Below, in pieces: positions 11,085 to 21,600 of a DNA stretch of 64,000 nucleotides; positions within the stretch are counted from its first letter, which is position 1; the number at the start of each line of letters is the position of its first letter. Made by a program: the position numbers and the translations under genes. Origin of the DNA: Macrostomum hystrix. Taxonomy: Eukaryota > Platyhelminthes > Macrostomidae. The DNA lies in assembly GCA_950097015.1 (NCBI GenBank), contig CATNEN010000038.1, forward strand, positions 29,604,501 to 29,668,500, given 5' to 3'. The notes beneath the pieces are model-generated. The model had not been told where the DNA came from. It searched no databases and saw only the letters and a list, made by a program, of their open reading frames with translations.

Positions 11085-14000
11085 TCACAAACGCGAGCTT
11101 TCAACAGAGGTCACATCGTCAGCTTCGATGCGCAGCCGAACATCTTCCGGGACTGCAGCTTCAGCCGAGAGCTGTCGAAGCTTTAGCACCGCAGACTGCA
11201 TGATATTTGAAGGTTCGCAGACACGCACTGCCGCGAACGCTGGCTGCGAAGGACTGTGGGCTGTGGGTGATGGCGGAGGCGTACACGGCAACATCGCGTG
11301 CGGAGGCGTCGGCTGTATTAACACAGCAGGCAGTGCCGCTAAGGGGTTGACATTTTCATTAGATTTTACAATCGCACCATTAGTTTTCGCATATTTTGCC
11401 TGAAGCTTCTGCAGAGCCTTCTGCTTTTTCTGCTCTTTCTTGTCGATTTTGGTCAGCTTGCCGTCTGGCTTTAAAGGGCCATTTGTCCCAGAGACCGTAG
11501 CTAGATTTAGATACTCGATTCTACTCTGCAGGCCAGAATCTTTGCTGCCGCTGCTCTTGCCCGAGTCTTCTGGTAGAGTCAGCAGCTGCGTCTGCTGCTT
11601 CTGGCCTGCCATCTTGATCTTCAGCCGCTTCAGCAGGGCACTTCGCAGCTGTCTCTCGGTCTCCTCCGCGCTGCCGAATTTGTCGTGCGCGTGCACTCCG
11701 TCAAAGTCGAAGGAATGCAGGAACTCGGCGATCTGCTCCTCCTCCGGCTGTCCATTGTCGGTGAGGCCGTTGGGGAAGATCGCGTCCTCAGCGCCGCCCA
11801 GCTTCACCGAGGCCTTCAGGTTGGAGTTGAGGATGTCGGAGAGGGGCAGGTCCGCCTTGTCCTTGCCCAGGCTGTTGAGCAGGCAGACTCCGATCTTGAA
11901 CCAGCCTGGTTTTAAACAGTCGAATCGGTCATCAGACAACACCAATAACTGCATGCATAACAGACAGCAGATCTGGCACAATGGAATCTATCTGCCTCAT
12001 GCTAAACAGTCTCACCCAGGTAAAAGATAAACTCCAGCGAGCCGATGATGGGAATGTACACGAGGATCTGCACCGCGTTCGGAATCTCAGAAGCGTTTCG
12101 GCTCCCACCCGAGTAGAGCGAGCCAGAGGGATTGAGGAAGTCATTCTCGGTCAATTGGGTGGACACTAGAGAGGCCATCAGAAATATGTACACGGCCGCC
12201 ACGGCCACCTGTGTGTACACCAGAGGAAGGTTGAACTCGCTGTAAGTCCACACTGTACCCAGGCTTCCACGGAACTTTGAAATCATCTCCACCATGAACA
12301 GATAGGCTCGCTCATCGGTAATGAGTCCTGTGAAAATAATAGTAATTAGTAAGAAATATAATATTCCTTAACGAATATTAATCAAGATGTACCCAGCCTT
12401 TGAATCTGATGGAAGTGGAAATCATGTTTAATGCTTTCTGCTTCTCTCTCGGAATGAAAATACACTATATCATGAAATCTGAATGTTCGAATAATTACGT
12501 CGATGGAACCTGTTTTCATTAGAAATATTTTTCCGCTTTTTAAAGGCATTTTTATCTACGTCTGGCGACTCAGTCTATAGCAAAATTAAATATGGTTTTT
12601 CTTTATTATAGTGGAGATAACAAAGTGTTAAGAGAAGAAAAAAACTTTGTTTTACCATAGACAATATTAAATTCTTTCCTAAAATCAGAAGAATTTCAAG
12701 ATTCGAGTAAAGGGCGACACCAACAAGCGAAAAACTAGTAATGATATAAACTATATTTTCATCCGTTGTTTTGCTTCTTGTCTAAAAGTATATTTCGATC
12801 CTGCACACATCATGGATTATAGACCTAAAGGAGACTTTTCCATAGACAAAATCAATGCTGCACGCTTGAGCGTGCAAGATCAGCAATTCTGCACGCAGAA
12901 TCAAAACACAATGTATAATTCTTGAACGCGTACGAGTGCTTTGGCCATAGACGCACGAGTAAGCGTTCATGAATTTCATTCTTATTAGAGCCATTCTAAC
13001 CATAGACAAAATTCATATTAAGAATAAAGTGTGGAGGGAGGAAAGAGAGAGGGGGTTCAAAATAAATAGATTTTTGTGCTTTTTTATTTCACGCCGACAT
13101 ATAAGATTAATTCATTCTTGCACGCAAGAAATTAGACTGGGAAGAACTGTTTGCGTGCAGGAATGGAGAGTGTCATTGTACACTTTTGGAGGGGTTTTTT
13201 CCCAGCCACCAATGAAGCCTGATTGTTGCACGCCTTTACTGTCTATGTCCCGAACCCCGCCGGCTCGTCTCGCTGTCTTACAGCCTTCCCCAAACTGAGT
13301 TCTCTTGCTGCCCTAAGTCAGGCGGTCTACTTTTGGACCATAGACATTTCGGGCGTGCACCAATCGACAAAATAATCGATTGCTGCACGCCCCGCGAGAC
13401 CGCTGGCTATATCCGCTCCGTGAGACTGATTGTTGCACGCCCCAACTGTCTGTGGTCCAAAAGTATACAATGCCAGTGATAAACGGCTATGAGTGCTGCA
13501 ATGTTTTTAACCGAGGGCGCTACGCTACGCGCCCTCGGTTAAAAACATTGCAGCACTCATAGCCGTTTATTACTACACTCAGCAACATTGAAAAGTTTCC
13601 ACCCTCGCGCAAGTTGTATATTTAGAGTTTCAAAACTGGTTTTTGTCGCCAGACTTGTGCCATAGACGATTGATGATTTCGTCAACACGCACTTGGGCCA
13701 TAGAATTCAAAAACTTGGGTCATAGACGCCAGACAAGTCGAAGGAAACAGTCACATGGAGCAGACAGCAGCATCTTACAGGAGTCTAAAATCCACGTTCG
13801 CAACCGAACGCAATGGTTCGCCAAATGACCGACCTGGAACGAGCGCGCGCCATTGGCATGCTGGACGCTGGGATGTCCATCCGAGCTGTTGCTCGCCAAA
13901 TTGGGCGGTCACACACAGCAATCCGCAAACTGCAGATCAAGTGCAGAGAAACGGGCAGCGTGGCGCACGCCACGCGCGGCCTGCGTCTCAATATGCGCAG

Positions 14001-16662
14001 TACAACTAGGAGGGCGGACCGGCGATTGCTGCGAATGGTAAAGGGAAGCCCCACATTGCCAGCCACCCTGCTACGGCTGATGTGGGCTGAAAGAAGCAGG
14101 CGAGGGAATGTCCTGAGCGCCCAAACCATCCGACGACGATTGCGGGAGTCGGGGCTGCGATCCCGTAAGATGCGCAAACGGTCACGCCTGACCCCAACCC
14201 ATGTGGCCAGCCGGGAACAATGGGCAATGCAAAGGGTCCACTGGAGGCAGCAGCAGTGGCGGCGAGTGATTTTCACAGATGAGAGCCGCTTTCGATTGTT
14301 CCGTGCCGACGGCCGCATTCGCGTGTGGCGCCAGCCGCGCCAGGAGATGCTGCCGCAGCACGTGCAAAACTCTGAGAGCCAGTCAGCTTCTATTCACGTG
14401 TGGGCAGGCATCACAATGCACGCGAAGACGGAGCTCGTGTTCCTGGATGCGACTGTGACTGCCGAGTCGTACGCCAACCTTCTACAGACGCGCCTGCTGC
14501 CCTTCATTGATGCTTCATGTGGTGGCGTGGCGAACTGCGTCCTCCAAGACGACAACGCCCCACCGCATCGCGCAGCCGCTGTGGCGCATCTGAAGGAGCT
14601 GCTGCACCTGCGAACCTTGCGCTGGCCGTCCCGATCACCGGACATGAATCCCATAGAGCACGTTTGGGATTACCTGAAGCGCTCGATTCGGCGCGACAAT
14701 CCGCCGCAAAATGTTGCCCAACTGCGCGAATCACTGTCTACTGCATGGCAACAACTACCGCAAGATTTTCTGCGACGCCTGGTTCTGGGGATGCCCCGGA
14801 GAGTGAGCGCTCTGCTGCACTCACGTGGCTGCTATACGCGTTACTGACCCTGTTCTGGGCGAGTTGTCACCCATGCTCGCGTACTTTGTTTCTTTGCTGT
14901 TCCTTTGCTTCGGTCGATTCCGGATTATATATTTGTCTATGGCTCAAACCACGAATATCTCCACAGACCAAAACGTTGCCCCTTCGCGCGCTAGGGTGGA
15001 AAATTTTCAATGTGGCTGAGTGTATATCATTCGTGCACGATGTCCATGTGTAAAACAGTGGAGATTTGGCCATAGATTATTTCATTCCTGCACGACTGCC
15101 TTCATTCCCGCACGCTGGCTCAAATAAGAATGAAACAGAGATTCTTTAGAATTTGCCATAAAGTGCCAGTTTCGAAGCAGTGGCAAATCTAAAAAGGAGT
15201 TGCAAGACATTTAAGGCACAGAAAAAGCTTAACTAATCAATTCTTTACTGTCGTTAAAAATATGGGTATAATGGTGTGTACGCGACTAGGCGTCTTAGCT
15301 TGTTTGTGTTTCGAAGCCTATCATTGCTGGAGCGTTTCTACACATTTTCCTGATATCCAAATTCAAAATTTCATAACTGCGATTTCTCGTACCAATGTTT
15401 CTGGCCCGTCGCAACAGTCGGGTGGCCCACACCAGAGGCAGCCAGTACTCGGGCTCATAGCTCAGGTCTGAGTCGTTCGACAGCTCGGCTGATCGACCAA
15501 ACGCGACGCGTTCCTCATCTGTGACCAGAGCGCCAAAGTACTTCTGCACTTTTGTGTCCGCGTTGATCAGGTCCAGACGTTTCTGCCAGGTGAGTTTGTA
15601 CTCTCCCTTCCTGGGACGCCAGAAGCCGAAACGCTCCTTAATGTGCAATGAGATTTCTCCCATGAGCAGAATCCAGGACAGGTTGAGGTAGCGAAGCACG
15701 GTGATGCGAATCTTCCTGGCAATGTCCGACTTGGTCGCCTTGCTTGTGTCGACGATGGCTTGGCTGTAGAACGACGCGGTGTACAACCATGGAATGGCCA
15801 TACAGGTGCTCCACCACCTGACGATAATTCAATTTGTGAAATAGCAATTGTGGAACGTTTTTCGTTCACATGCAGCATTGCAGTAGTTTAAGCAAAATCG
15901 TTATGCCTTAGTTTTAGAACTTAATGGGGCTTATCGATTATTACATATTTTTGTTGATTTGAAACACATTCAATGCCTGACAACAGTCGAGCTAAAGGTT
16001 TGAGTGGGTTAGATCGCTTCACAAACAAAGAACACCGAATATTGCCTCGAGCCACTCTGACAGCTAAAGCTACTTTCAATATTAAGCGTCTATGCTGCGT
16101 ACGGCTGTTCAGTCCATGGACTGGGAGGGATGCCACACTCCACCCTTAGCTACCCCTAACTAATTTAAGTGCCCATTTTATAGCTTGTGTTTTGTCTTCT
16201 AGCAAGACACTTGAATTTGCATTGCTTCAGTTCAACCCAGCTGTTCAATGGGTATCAGAGTTAGCTGGGGGTAAGCAGTATACGCAGCCTTCAGATATGA
16301 CTGTGTTGCTGGCTTCTGTTTTAAACATACTTTCACAAATAATAACTAGAAAACTAAACTCAATTAGCATGTGGTTCTCACCTGCTAATGACGGTGCTGA
16401 CGAAGAAGCCCAGCATGAAGGACAGCGGCACGGAGGTTCTGATCTGGCCAATCCACTTCACCGTCACCTCGAATGTCTGCTTCATGTCCTGATAGTCGAA
16501 CAGGATGTTCTGGTAGATTGCGGCCAGGATCATGTAGATGGCCACGAACACCAGGAAGTCCACCCAGAGCAACTGCCAGACGCTGCCAGACCATCGGAAG
16601 AGCAGCTTGATGAAGAACAGGCGCTCCTGGGTGTAGATGTTGGACGTGTAGCTCACGGCCAT
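11085..16662 (-). CDS. Bestrophin-family chloride channel, copy A, complete
   Basis: Four exons on the minus strand: 16662-16382, 15817-15393, 12327-12016 and 11905-11085, joined in one frame to 612 aa. The N-terminus MAVSYTSNIY and the junction VISRWWSTCMAIPW match the bestrophin N-terminal region. VPLSFMLGFFV aligns with the pore neck, keeping two of its three hydrophobic gate residues (Phe80 and Phe84 in human BEST1 numbering; Ile76 is Val). FNLPLVYTQVAVAAVY and YLGWFKIGVCLLNSLG follow. GKDKADL aligns with the acidic calcium clasp and keeps the aspartates at positions 301 and 304. The family forms pentameric, calcium-activated anion channels in the plasma membrane. The tail beyond about residue 430 is low-complexity and Lys/Gln/Pro-rich. 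The start is placed where identity with copy B begins; an in-frame Met lies two codons upstream. Its exons are nearly identical to copy B. Confidence 0.93.
12336..13475. other. Bestrophin A intron 2, left part: short repeated motifs
   Basis: Noncoding, with recurring short words. CCATAGAC appears near 12656, 12840, 12950, 13003 and 13341, and TGCACGC (or its complement) lies beside many of these. A pair of 18-bp inverted repeats, ACTTTTGGACCATAGACA and its near complement, brackets about 13328-13466. No gene is seen. Confidence 0.5.
13476..13573. repeat. Perfect long palindrome (hairpin)
   Basis: Two ~41-bp arms, beginning ATAAACGGCTATGAGTGCTG and ending with the exact complement CATAGCCGTTTAT, flank a GC-rich centre, GGGCGCTACGCTACGCGCCC. 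It abuts the left TA of the Tc1-type element. It is probably a small fold-back element, perhaps cut by the Tc1 insertion. Confidence 0.8.
13574..15024 (+). mobile_element. Complete Tc1/mariner-superfamily transposon
   Basis: The element runs from 13576 to 15022 (1447 bp), with TA duplications at 13574-13575 and 15023-15024. The left end, CACTCAGCAACATTGAAAAG then TTTCCACCCTCGCGC, is matched by the reverse complement of the right end (CACTCAGCCACATTGAAAAT then TTTCCACCCTAGCGC). This gives terminal repeats of about 36 bp with three mismatches. It contains one uninterrupted transposase gene and lies in intron 2 of bestrophin copy A. Confidence 0.92.
13813..14847 (+). CDS. Tc1-type DD34E transposase, intact
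   Basis: This 344-aa frame is the usual length for Tc1-family transposases. The N-terminal half holds two helix-turn-helix regions (MTDLERARAIGMLDAGMSIR and VLSAQTIRRRLRESGLRSRK). The catalytic domain shows FTDESRF (first Asp), LQDDNAPPH (second Asp) and SPDMNPIEHVWDYLKR (Glu), spaced as in DD34E enzymes. It cuts and pastes DNA at TA sites in the nucleus. No stop or frameshift is present. Whether it is still active cannot be told from one copy. Confidence 0.95.
   Translation: MVRQMTDLERARAIGMLDAGMSIRAVARQIGRSHTAIRKLQIKCRETGSVAHATRGLRLNMRSTTRRADRRLLRMVKGSPTLPATLLRLMWAERSRRGNVLSAQTIRRRLRESGLRSRKMRKRSRLTPTHVASREQWAMQRVHWRQQQWRRVIFTDESRFRLFRADGRIRVWRQPRQEMLPQHVQNSESQSASIHVWAGITMHAKTELVFLDATVTAESYANLLQTRLLPFIDASCGGVANCVLQDDNAPPHRAAAVAHLKELLHLRTLRWPSRSPDMNPIEHVWDYLKRSIRRDNPPQNVAQLRESLSTAWQQLPQDFLRRLVLGMPRRVSALLHSRGCYTRY
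15025..15239. other. Bestrophin A intron 2, right of the Tc1 element
   Basis: Noncoding, with further TGCACG and CCATAGA words. From about 15240 the intron becomes nearly identical to the same intron of copy B. Confidence 0.45.
16085..16270. mobile_element. Two SINE-2 fragments in opposite orientation (bestrophin A intron 1)
   Basis: Positions 16090-16195 carry the minus-strand tail (CAGTCCATGGACTGG, GCCACACTCCACCC). From 16195 a plus-strand middle region follows (TAGCAAGACACTTGAAT, CATTGCTTCAGTTCAACCC). Both match parts of the fuller copy near 48 kb. Confidence 0.6.
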
Positions 16663-18399
16663 TCTCAAATCGACTTGCTCAACAAATATTTGACGGAGCT
16701 ATACTGTGAAAATAGTTATCTATTAACCTACTTTCAGCGAGTTTTGTTACTATGTTATTGTTTGCAATATTACTACACAGATGGCTCGCACTGTAAGGTC
16801 ACAGAATTCGCATATTGATAGTTGTTGTTTAGATTGGTTTGCTAGGATCCACTGATTCCGCCTCTGCCTTAATACTTTCCACCTCAAAATTTCCTTCCCC
16901 TTTAAGCGCTTTTCCCATAGATTGGAATGCATGAATATAGTACAGTGCCGGCGATGCCTTTCACCCTAAGTCTGCCCTACGTTGGTGTACATGGCTGAAC
17001 ACTGGAAGGGGATGACAGTTTTGAGCTGAGCGCGAGGCAAATTGTGTTTCTAGCTGAGCTCTCTCGCCATATCCCTCCCCAATGCAGGAGCTCCGCGTTG
17101 ACTCACTCTCTGCTCAGGACGGACCAACGACTTCACCCATTTACCTAATTTTGGACCACGGAATTGGCTAATAGTTTCCCAGAAACTCAGACTGCGACAC
17201 TTCACTATACCTTGTTGCTCATTAAACTAAGCGAATTTTGAACTGTACACGCATTTTTGGAACAGGTGCACAGCCTGTGGCGCAGCCACATCTGACACGT
17301 GGCCCTTCTAATCTATGGGTTATATACAGCTGCTCAGTCCATGGACTGTGGGGTGCCGAATTTCTTCCCGCAGGCGGACCCATTTTACAACTGAGTGAAC
17401 TAGCTAATTACTTCGTAAATACCCAGAGCTGCAAGACACAAGGACACAGCATGGTTTTCTTTTGGGCTGAGACTCGAACTAGGGACCACAATTTCGATTC
17501 GAGGCGAGCATGAGACAGTCCTGGCTGATCACAAGTTTGAAGTCGGCTCAGTGCGTTAAGTGACTTTGACTCACTGCCACACAAAGTATAACTTTTGAGT
17601 CAGCCAGTCAGTTGTGGAATGTACTTTTTCACTAACAGACATCGGCCTCCCTGATCAGTGATCAGTGATCGATTCTCAGAGACTGAGTGATAATATTTTT
17701 TTAGTCGCAATTAGTTAATCGATTATCGACCATAATGAATGTTTATGAATGATACGACTGAAAGTTCAATTTTAATGTGTCATCTTTCAAACTCCTTGTT
17801 TGTGCACGTATTACGAGATTATGAGACGACGTGTTTACTGACAAATAAAATAGTGCTTTACAACAATGGACCATGACGCTCAGAATGCTAGGTCTGAAGA
17901 CAAGATTGTCCGTAAGGATGGATTGGGATCTTGGTAAACAGCATCATTGTGGGATAAAAAATTACAGATGCGTGTGTAGTCGAGTTTACAAAATCCATTG
18001 ATATAGGGAACATACTCGTACGTTAGACACATCAAATCTGACATAGAGACATTTAACTCTTGGTCTGAAAAAATACGGTAACGCTAAATTACACTTGATA
18101 ACTTTTTAGCATCTCTGTGATGCAGAGATGAGTAAATGAGGTGGGCGACTCTTGAATCCGCATCCTTTCTGGACGAGATTGGCAAGATATGAAGCAATTC
18201 AACTGTTACGGCCAGTGCATTTGCAAACTTCATTATACAGTCTCCAAGACACACAGAACTTCGTTTCGATTCAAAATACCAGCTGCTCGTAAACTAATAA
18301 CGTTATCACTAAAAACTGCCAGTCAATAGAAAACAATTCGACTAAATTTTAACTGTAGAAAGACAACGGGCGTATTATAAATACTCATATTTCCCATTT
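16663..18399. other. Intergenic DNA between the two bestrophin genes
   Basis: Upstream region of copy A and downstream of copy B. It contains a SINE-2 fragment at about 17318-17410 and otherwise no recognisable gene. Short repeated GATCAGTGATC words occur near 17655. Confidence 0.45.
17318..17410 (-). mobile_element. SINE-2 fragment
   Basis: Contains CAGCTGCTCAGTCCATGGAC and an ACTGAGTGAACT word as in the other minus-strand copies. The tRNA-like head is missing. Confidence 0.5.
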
Positions 18400-18592
18400 T
18401 TGCATCTCCCAATACCATTCAACCGATCGCCATAATAGTCAAAAACCACTGTCTAAAGTTTTCCACTCAATAAGATAAAACAACTTGCAGAATCATAAAA
18501 CATCGGCATTAGGCAGTGGGTATTTCAATTAACCCCGTGTTCTTACGCCAGGGGAAAAATAGAGTGATTTTTCTACTGTTAAGGGCCAGCAG
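18400..18592. mobile_element. Truncated copy of a fold-back element
   Basis: It shares TTCAACCGATCGCCAT, GATAAAACAACTTGCAGAAT and ACATCGGCAT, then GCAGTGGGTATTTCAA and a CTACTGTTAA end, with copies near 28, 45.7 and 47.7 kb. The central part is deleted. Confidence 0.55.
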
Positions 18593-18659
18593 CGAAATTT
18601 GTGTGTGTGTAAATGAGAGCGTTTGAAAAGATGGCTGACAACCCGATGCGCGATAAAGA

Positions 18660-21600
18660 TCAGAGATGCGACATTTCGGCGGACGCTTCATCGTCCGCCT
18701 CCATGCACAAACGAACGTCCTCGTTTGACTCAGCTTCAGTCGCCAGCTCTTTAAGCATCTGCGCAGCCGACTGGATGGTGATGGACGGCCTCGATACTCG
18801 CCCGGCCAGGGAAGGCGGCGGCGACCCGCGTGCAGTCGGCGAGGGTGGCGGAGTAGGAGCCGGTGCTGTCTGCCGTGGCGGTGTCGCTGCGGCTGAGACT
18901 GTGGCCGATACAACCATTGCGGAGGCCTGACTGGATGACAACTTCGCTTTACTACTGTTTGAAGCCAAGTGTCCGTTCGGCTTCAATTTCTCCATGTGCT
19001 TCTGCTGCAGTTTTAGCTTCTTCTGCTCCTTGTGCTGTTCTTTTTGTTGTCTTTGCAGCTCTTTTTTGTCCACCTTGCCAGGGACTTTCAGACGAACTCC
19101 CATGTCCAGATTCAGATACTCGATTCGACTCTGCAGGCCAGAATCTTTGCTGCCGCTGCTCTTGCCCGAGTCTTCTGGTAGAGTCAGCAGCTGCGTCTGC
19201 TGCTTCTGGCCTGCCATCTTGATCTTCAGCCGCTTCAGCAGGGCACTTCGCAGCTGTCTCTCGGTCTCCTCCGCGCTGCCGAATTTGTCGTGCGCGTGCA
19301 CTCCGTCAAAGTCGAAGGAATGCAGGAACTCGGCGATCTGCTCCTCCTCCGGCTGTCCATTGTCGGTGAGGCCGTTGGGGAAGATCGCGTCCTCAGCGCC
19401 GCCCAGCTTCACCGAGGCCTTCAGGTTGGAGTTGAGGATGTCGGAGAGGGGCAGGTCCGCCTTGTCCTTGCCCAGGCTGTTGAGCAGGCAGACTCCGATC
19501 TTGAACCAGCCTGGTTTTAAACAGTCGAATCGGTCATCAGACAACACCAATAACTGCATGCATAACAGACAGCAGATCTGGCACAATGGAATCTATCTGC
19601 CTCATGCTAAACAGTCTCACCCAGGTAAAAGATAAACTCCAGCGAGCCGATGATGGGAATGTACACGAGGATCTGCACCGCGTTCGGAATCTCAGAAGCG
19701 TTTCGGCTCCCACCCGAGTAGAGCGAGCCAGAGGGATTGAGGAAGTCATTCTCGGTCAATTGGGTGGACACTAGAGAGGCCATCAGAAATATGTACACGG
19801 CCGCCACGGCCACCTGTGTGTACACCAGAGGAAGGTTGAACTCGCTGTAAGTCCACACTGTACCCAGGCTTCCACGGAACTTTGAAATCATCTCCACCAT
19901 GAACAGATAGGCTCGCTCATCGGTAATGAGTCCTGTGAAAAAAATGAAAGTTTGCAAAGCAAAGCTACAAAAAATGTTTACTTGGATTAGTATCACGGCG
20001 GTTCTACCACAATTTTACTTTTCACAAAGATGTGCATGGAAAGGATTGTATTTCTCCTCAGAAAAAACTATCAATAGCTCAGAGAAAATCGTGCACTTAC
20101 AGGGTTTTGATGGCCAAATATTAAAGGGCGACCATGTCTAAAAAGCTACTTAAACTCAGAGTTTTCAGCCAGCGTTGTCGGCTTTACTGGGCTTTGGCCA
20201 TAGAGTGGCCCATCTTCGGAATATAGAACCTTTGGGCTAGCCAATAGGAAAATATGAAATAAGCACGGCTTGCAAGTGCAACAACGCCATAGACACCCGT
20301 GCGCTACGCTACGCTACCAAAATGTCTATGGCCAAAGTTAGCAGGACAGATATAGCAAGCCGTGGTAAGACAATCAATTATTTACTGTCGTTCAAATATG
20401 GGTAAAATGGTGTGTACGCGACTAGGCATCTTAGCTTGTTTCTGTTTCGAAGCCTATCATTGCTGGAGCGTTTCTACACATTTTCCTGATATCCAAATTC
20501 AAAATTTCATAACTGCGATTTCTCGTACCAATGTTTCTGGCCCGTCGCAACAGTCGGGTGGCCCACACCAGAGGCAGCCAGTACTCGGGCTCATAGCTCA
20601 GGTCTGAGTCGTTCGACAGCTCGGCTGATCGACCAAACGCGACGCGTTCCTCATCTGTGACCAGAGCGCCAAAGTACTTTTGCACTTTTGTGTCCGCGTT
20701 GATCAGGTCCAGACGTTTCTGCCAGGTGAGTTTGTACTCTCCCTTCCTGGGACGCCAGAAGCCGAAACGCTCCTTAATGTGCAATGAGATTTCTCCCATG
20801 AGCAGAATCCAGGACAGGTTGAGGTAGCGAAGCACGGTGATGCGAATCTTCCTGGCAATGTCCGACTTGTTCGCCTTGCTGGTGTCGACGATGGCTTGGC
20901 TGTAGAACGACGCGGTGTACAACCATGGAATGGCCATACAGGTGCTCCACCACCTGACGATCATATGAGGAGATGGAAGGATTAGAATTATTGATAATAA
21001 TTATCACCATCCTCACCATTTTTATACATGCAGTAGGGCTGTGGGCAATGGCTCATCATTTGGTGACACTAGACCCGCAGCCAGCGAGGAGGCTGTTCTT
21101 CCCATTCCGCACACAGGCACTCAGATACCGTACATCTGCCCTGACTTTCTCATCGTCAGGCAGTATACACTCTCACTGTGCCTTTGAGGTTGGCCCTCAA
21201 GGGCTTAAATTGCGCGACAAGCCCCCAAGCCTTCTCTCCGCGGCTGCGCCCCCTTCGAGTGTCGCCACGCTATAAAATCGAGCTCAAGACAATGACCAAA
21301 TGACGAAATGATGGTATCGGATTAGATAGTATTTTTTCTGCCATTTTTAGGTAGATAGACAACCAAGCAGTTCACCCAGTCTCACAGCCGCAACTATTGC
21401 CTTCAGTATACAAAAGCTGCATGCAGCTTTCAGGTCAAAGGATTTGTAGTGCCGTCCACCTATCCCAGATTTCTTTCAACCTTACTGATCTAACCGAACC
21501 TAACCTTACTCATTTTCACAGCCGGATCAACTGAGGCAGTGACATATTCTTTCAAAGTCTCGGTTCGGAGTCTGAATCGCTCTTATGCAGCCCAATCCAA

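Noticed and set aside
11128-12169. Plus-strand frames opposite bestrophin exons 3-4 (91-196 codons)
   Set aside because: Antisense shadows of the real exons; the same shadows occur at the second copy.
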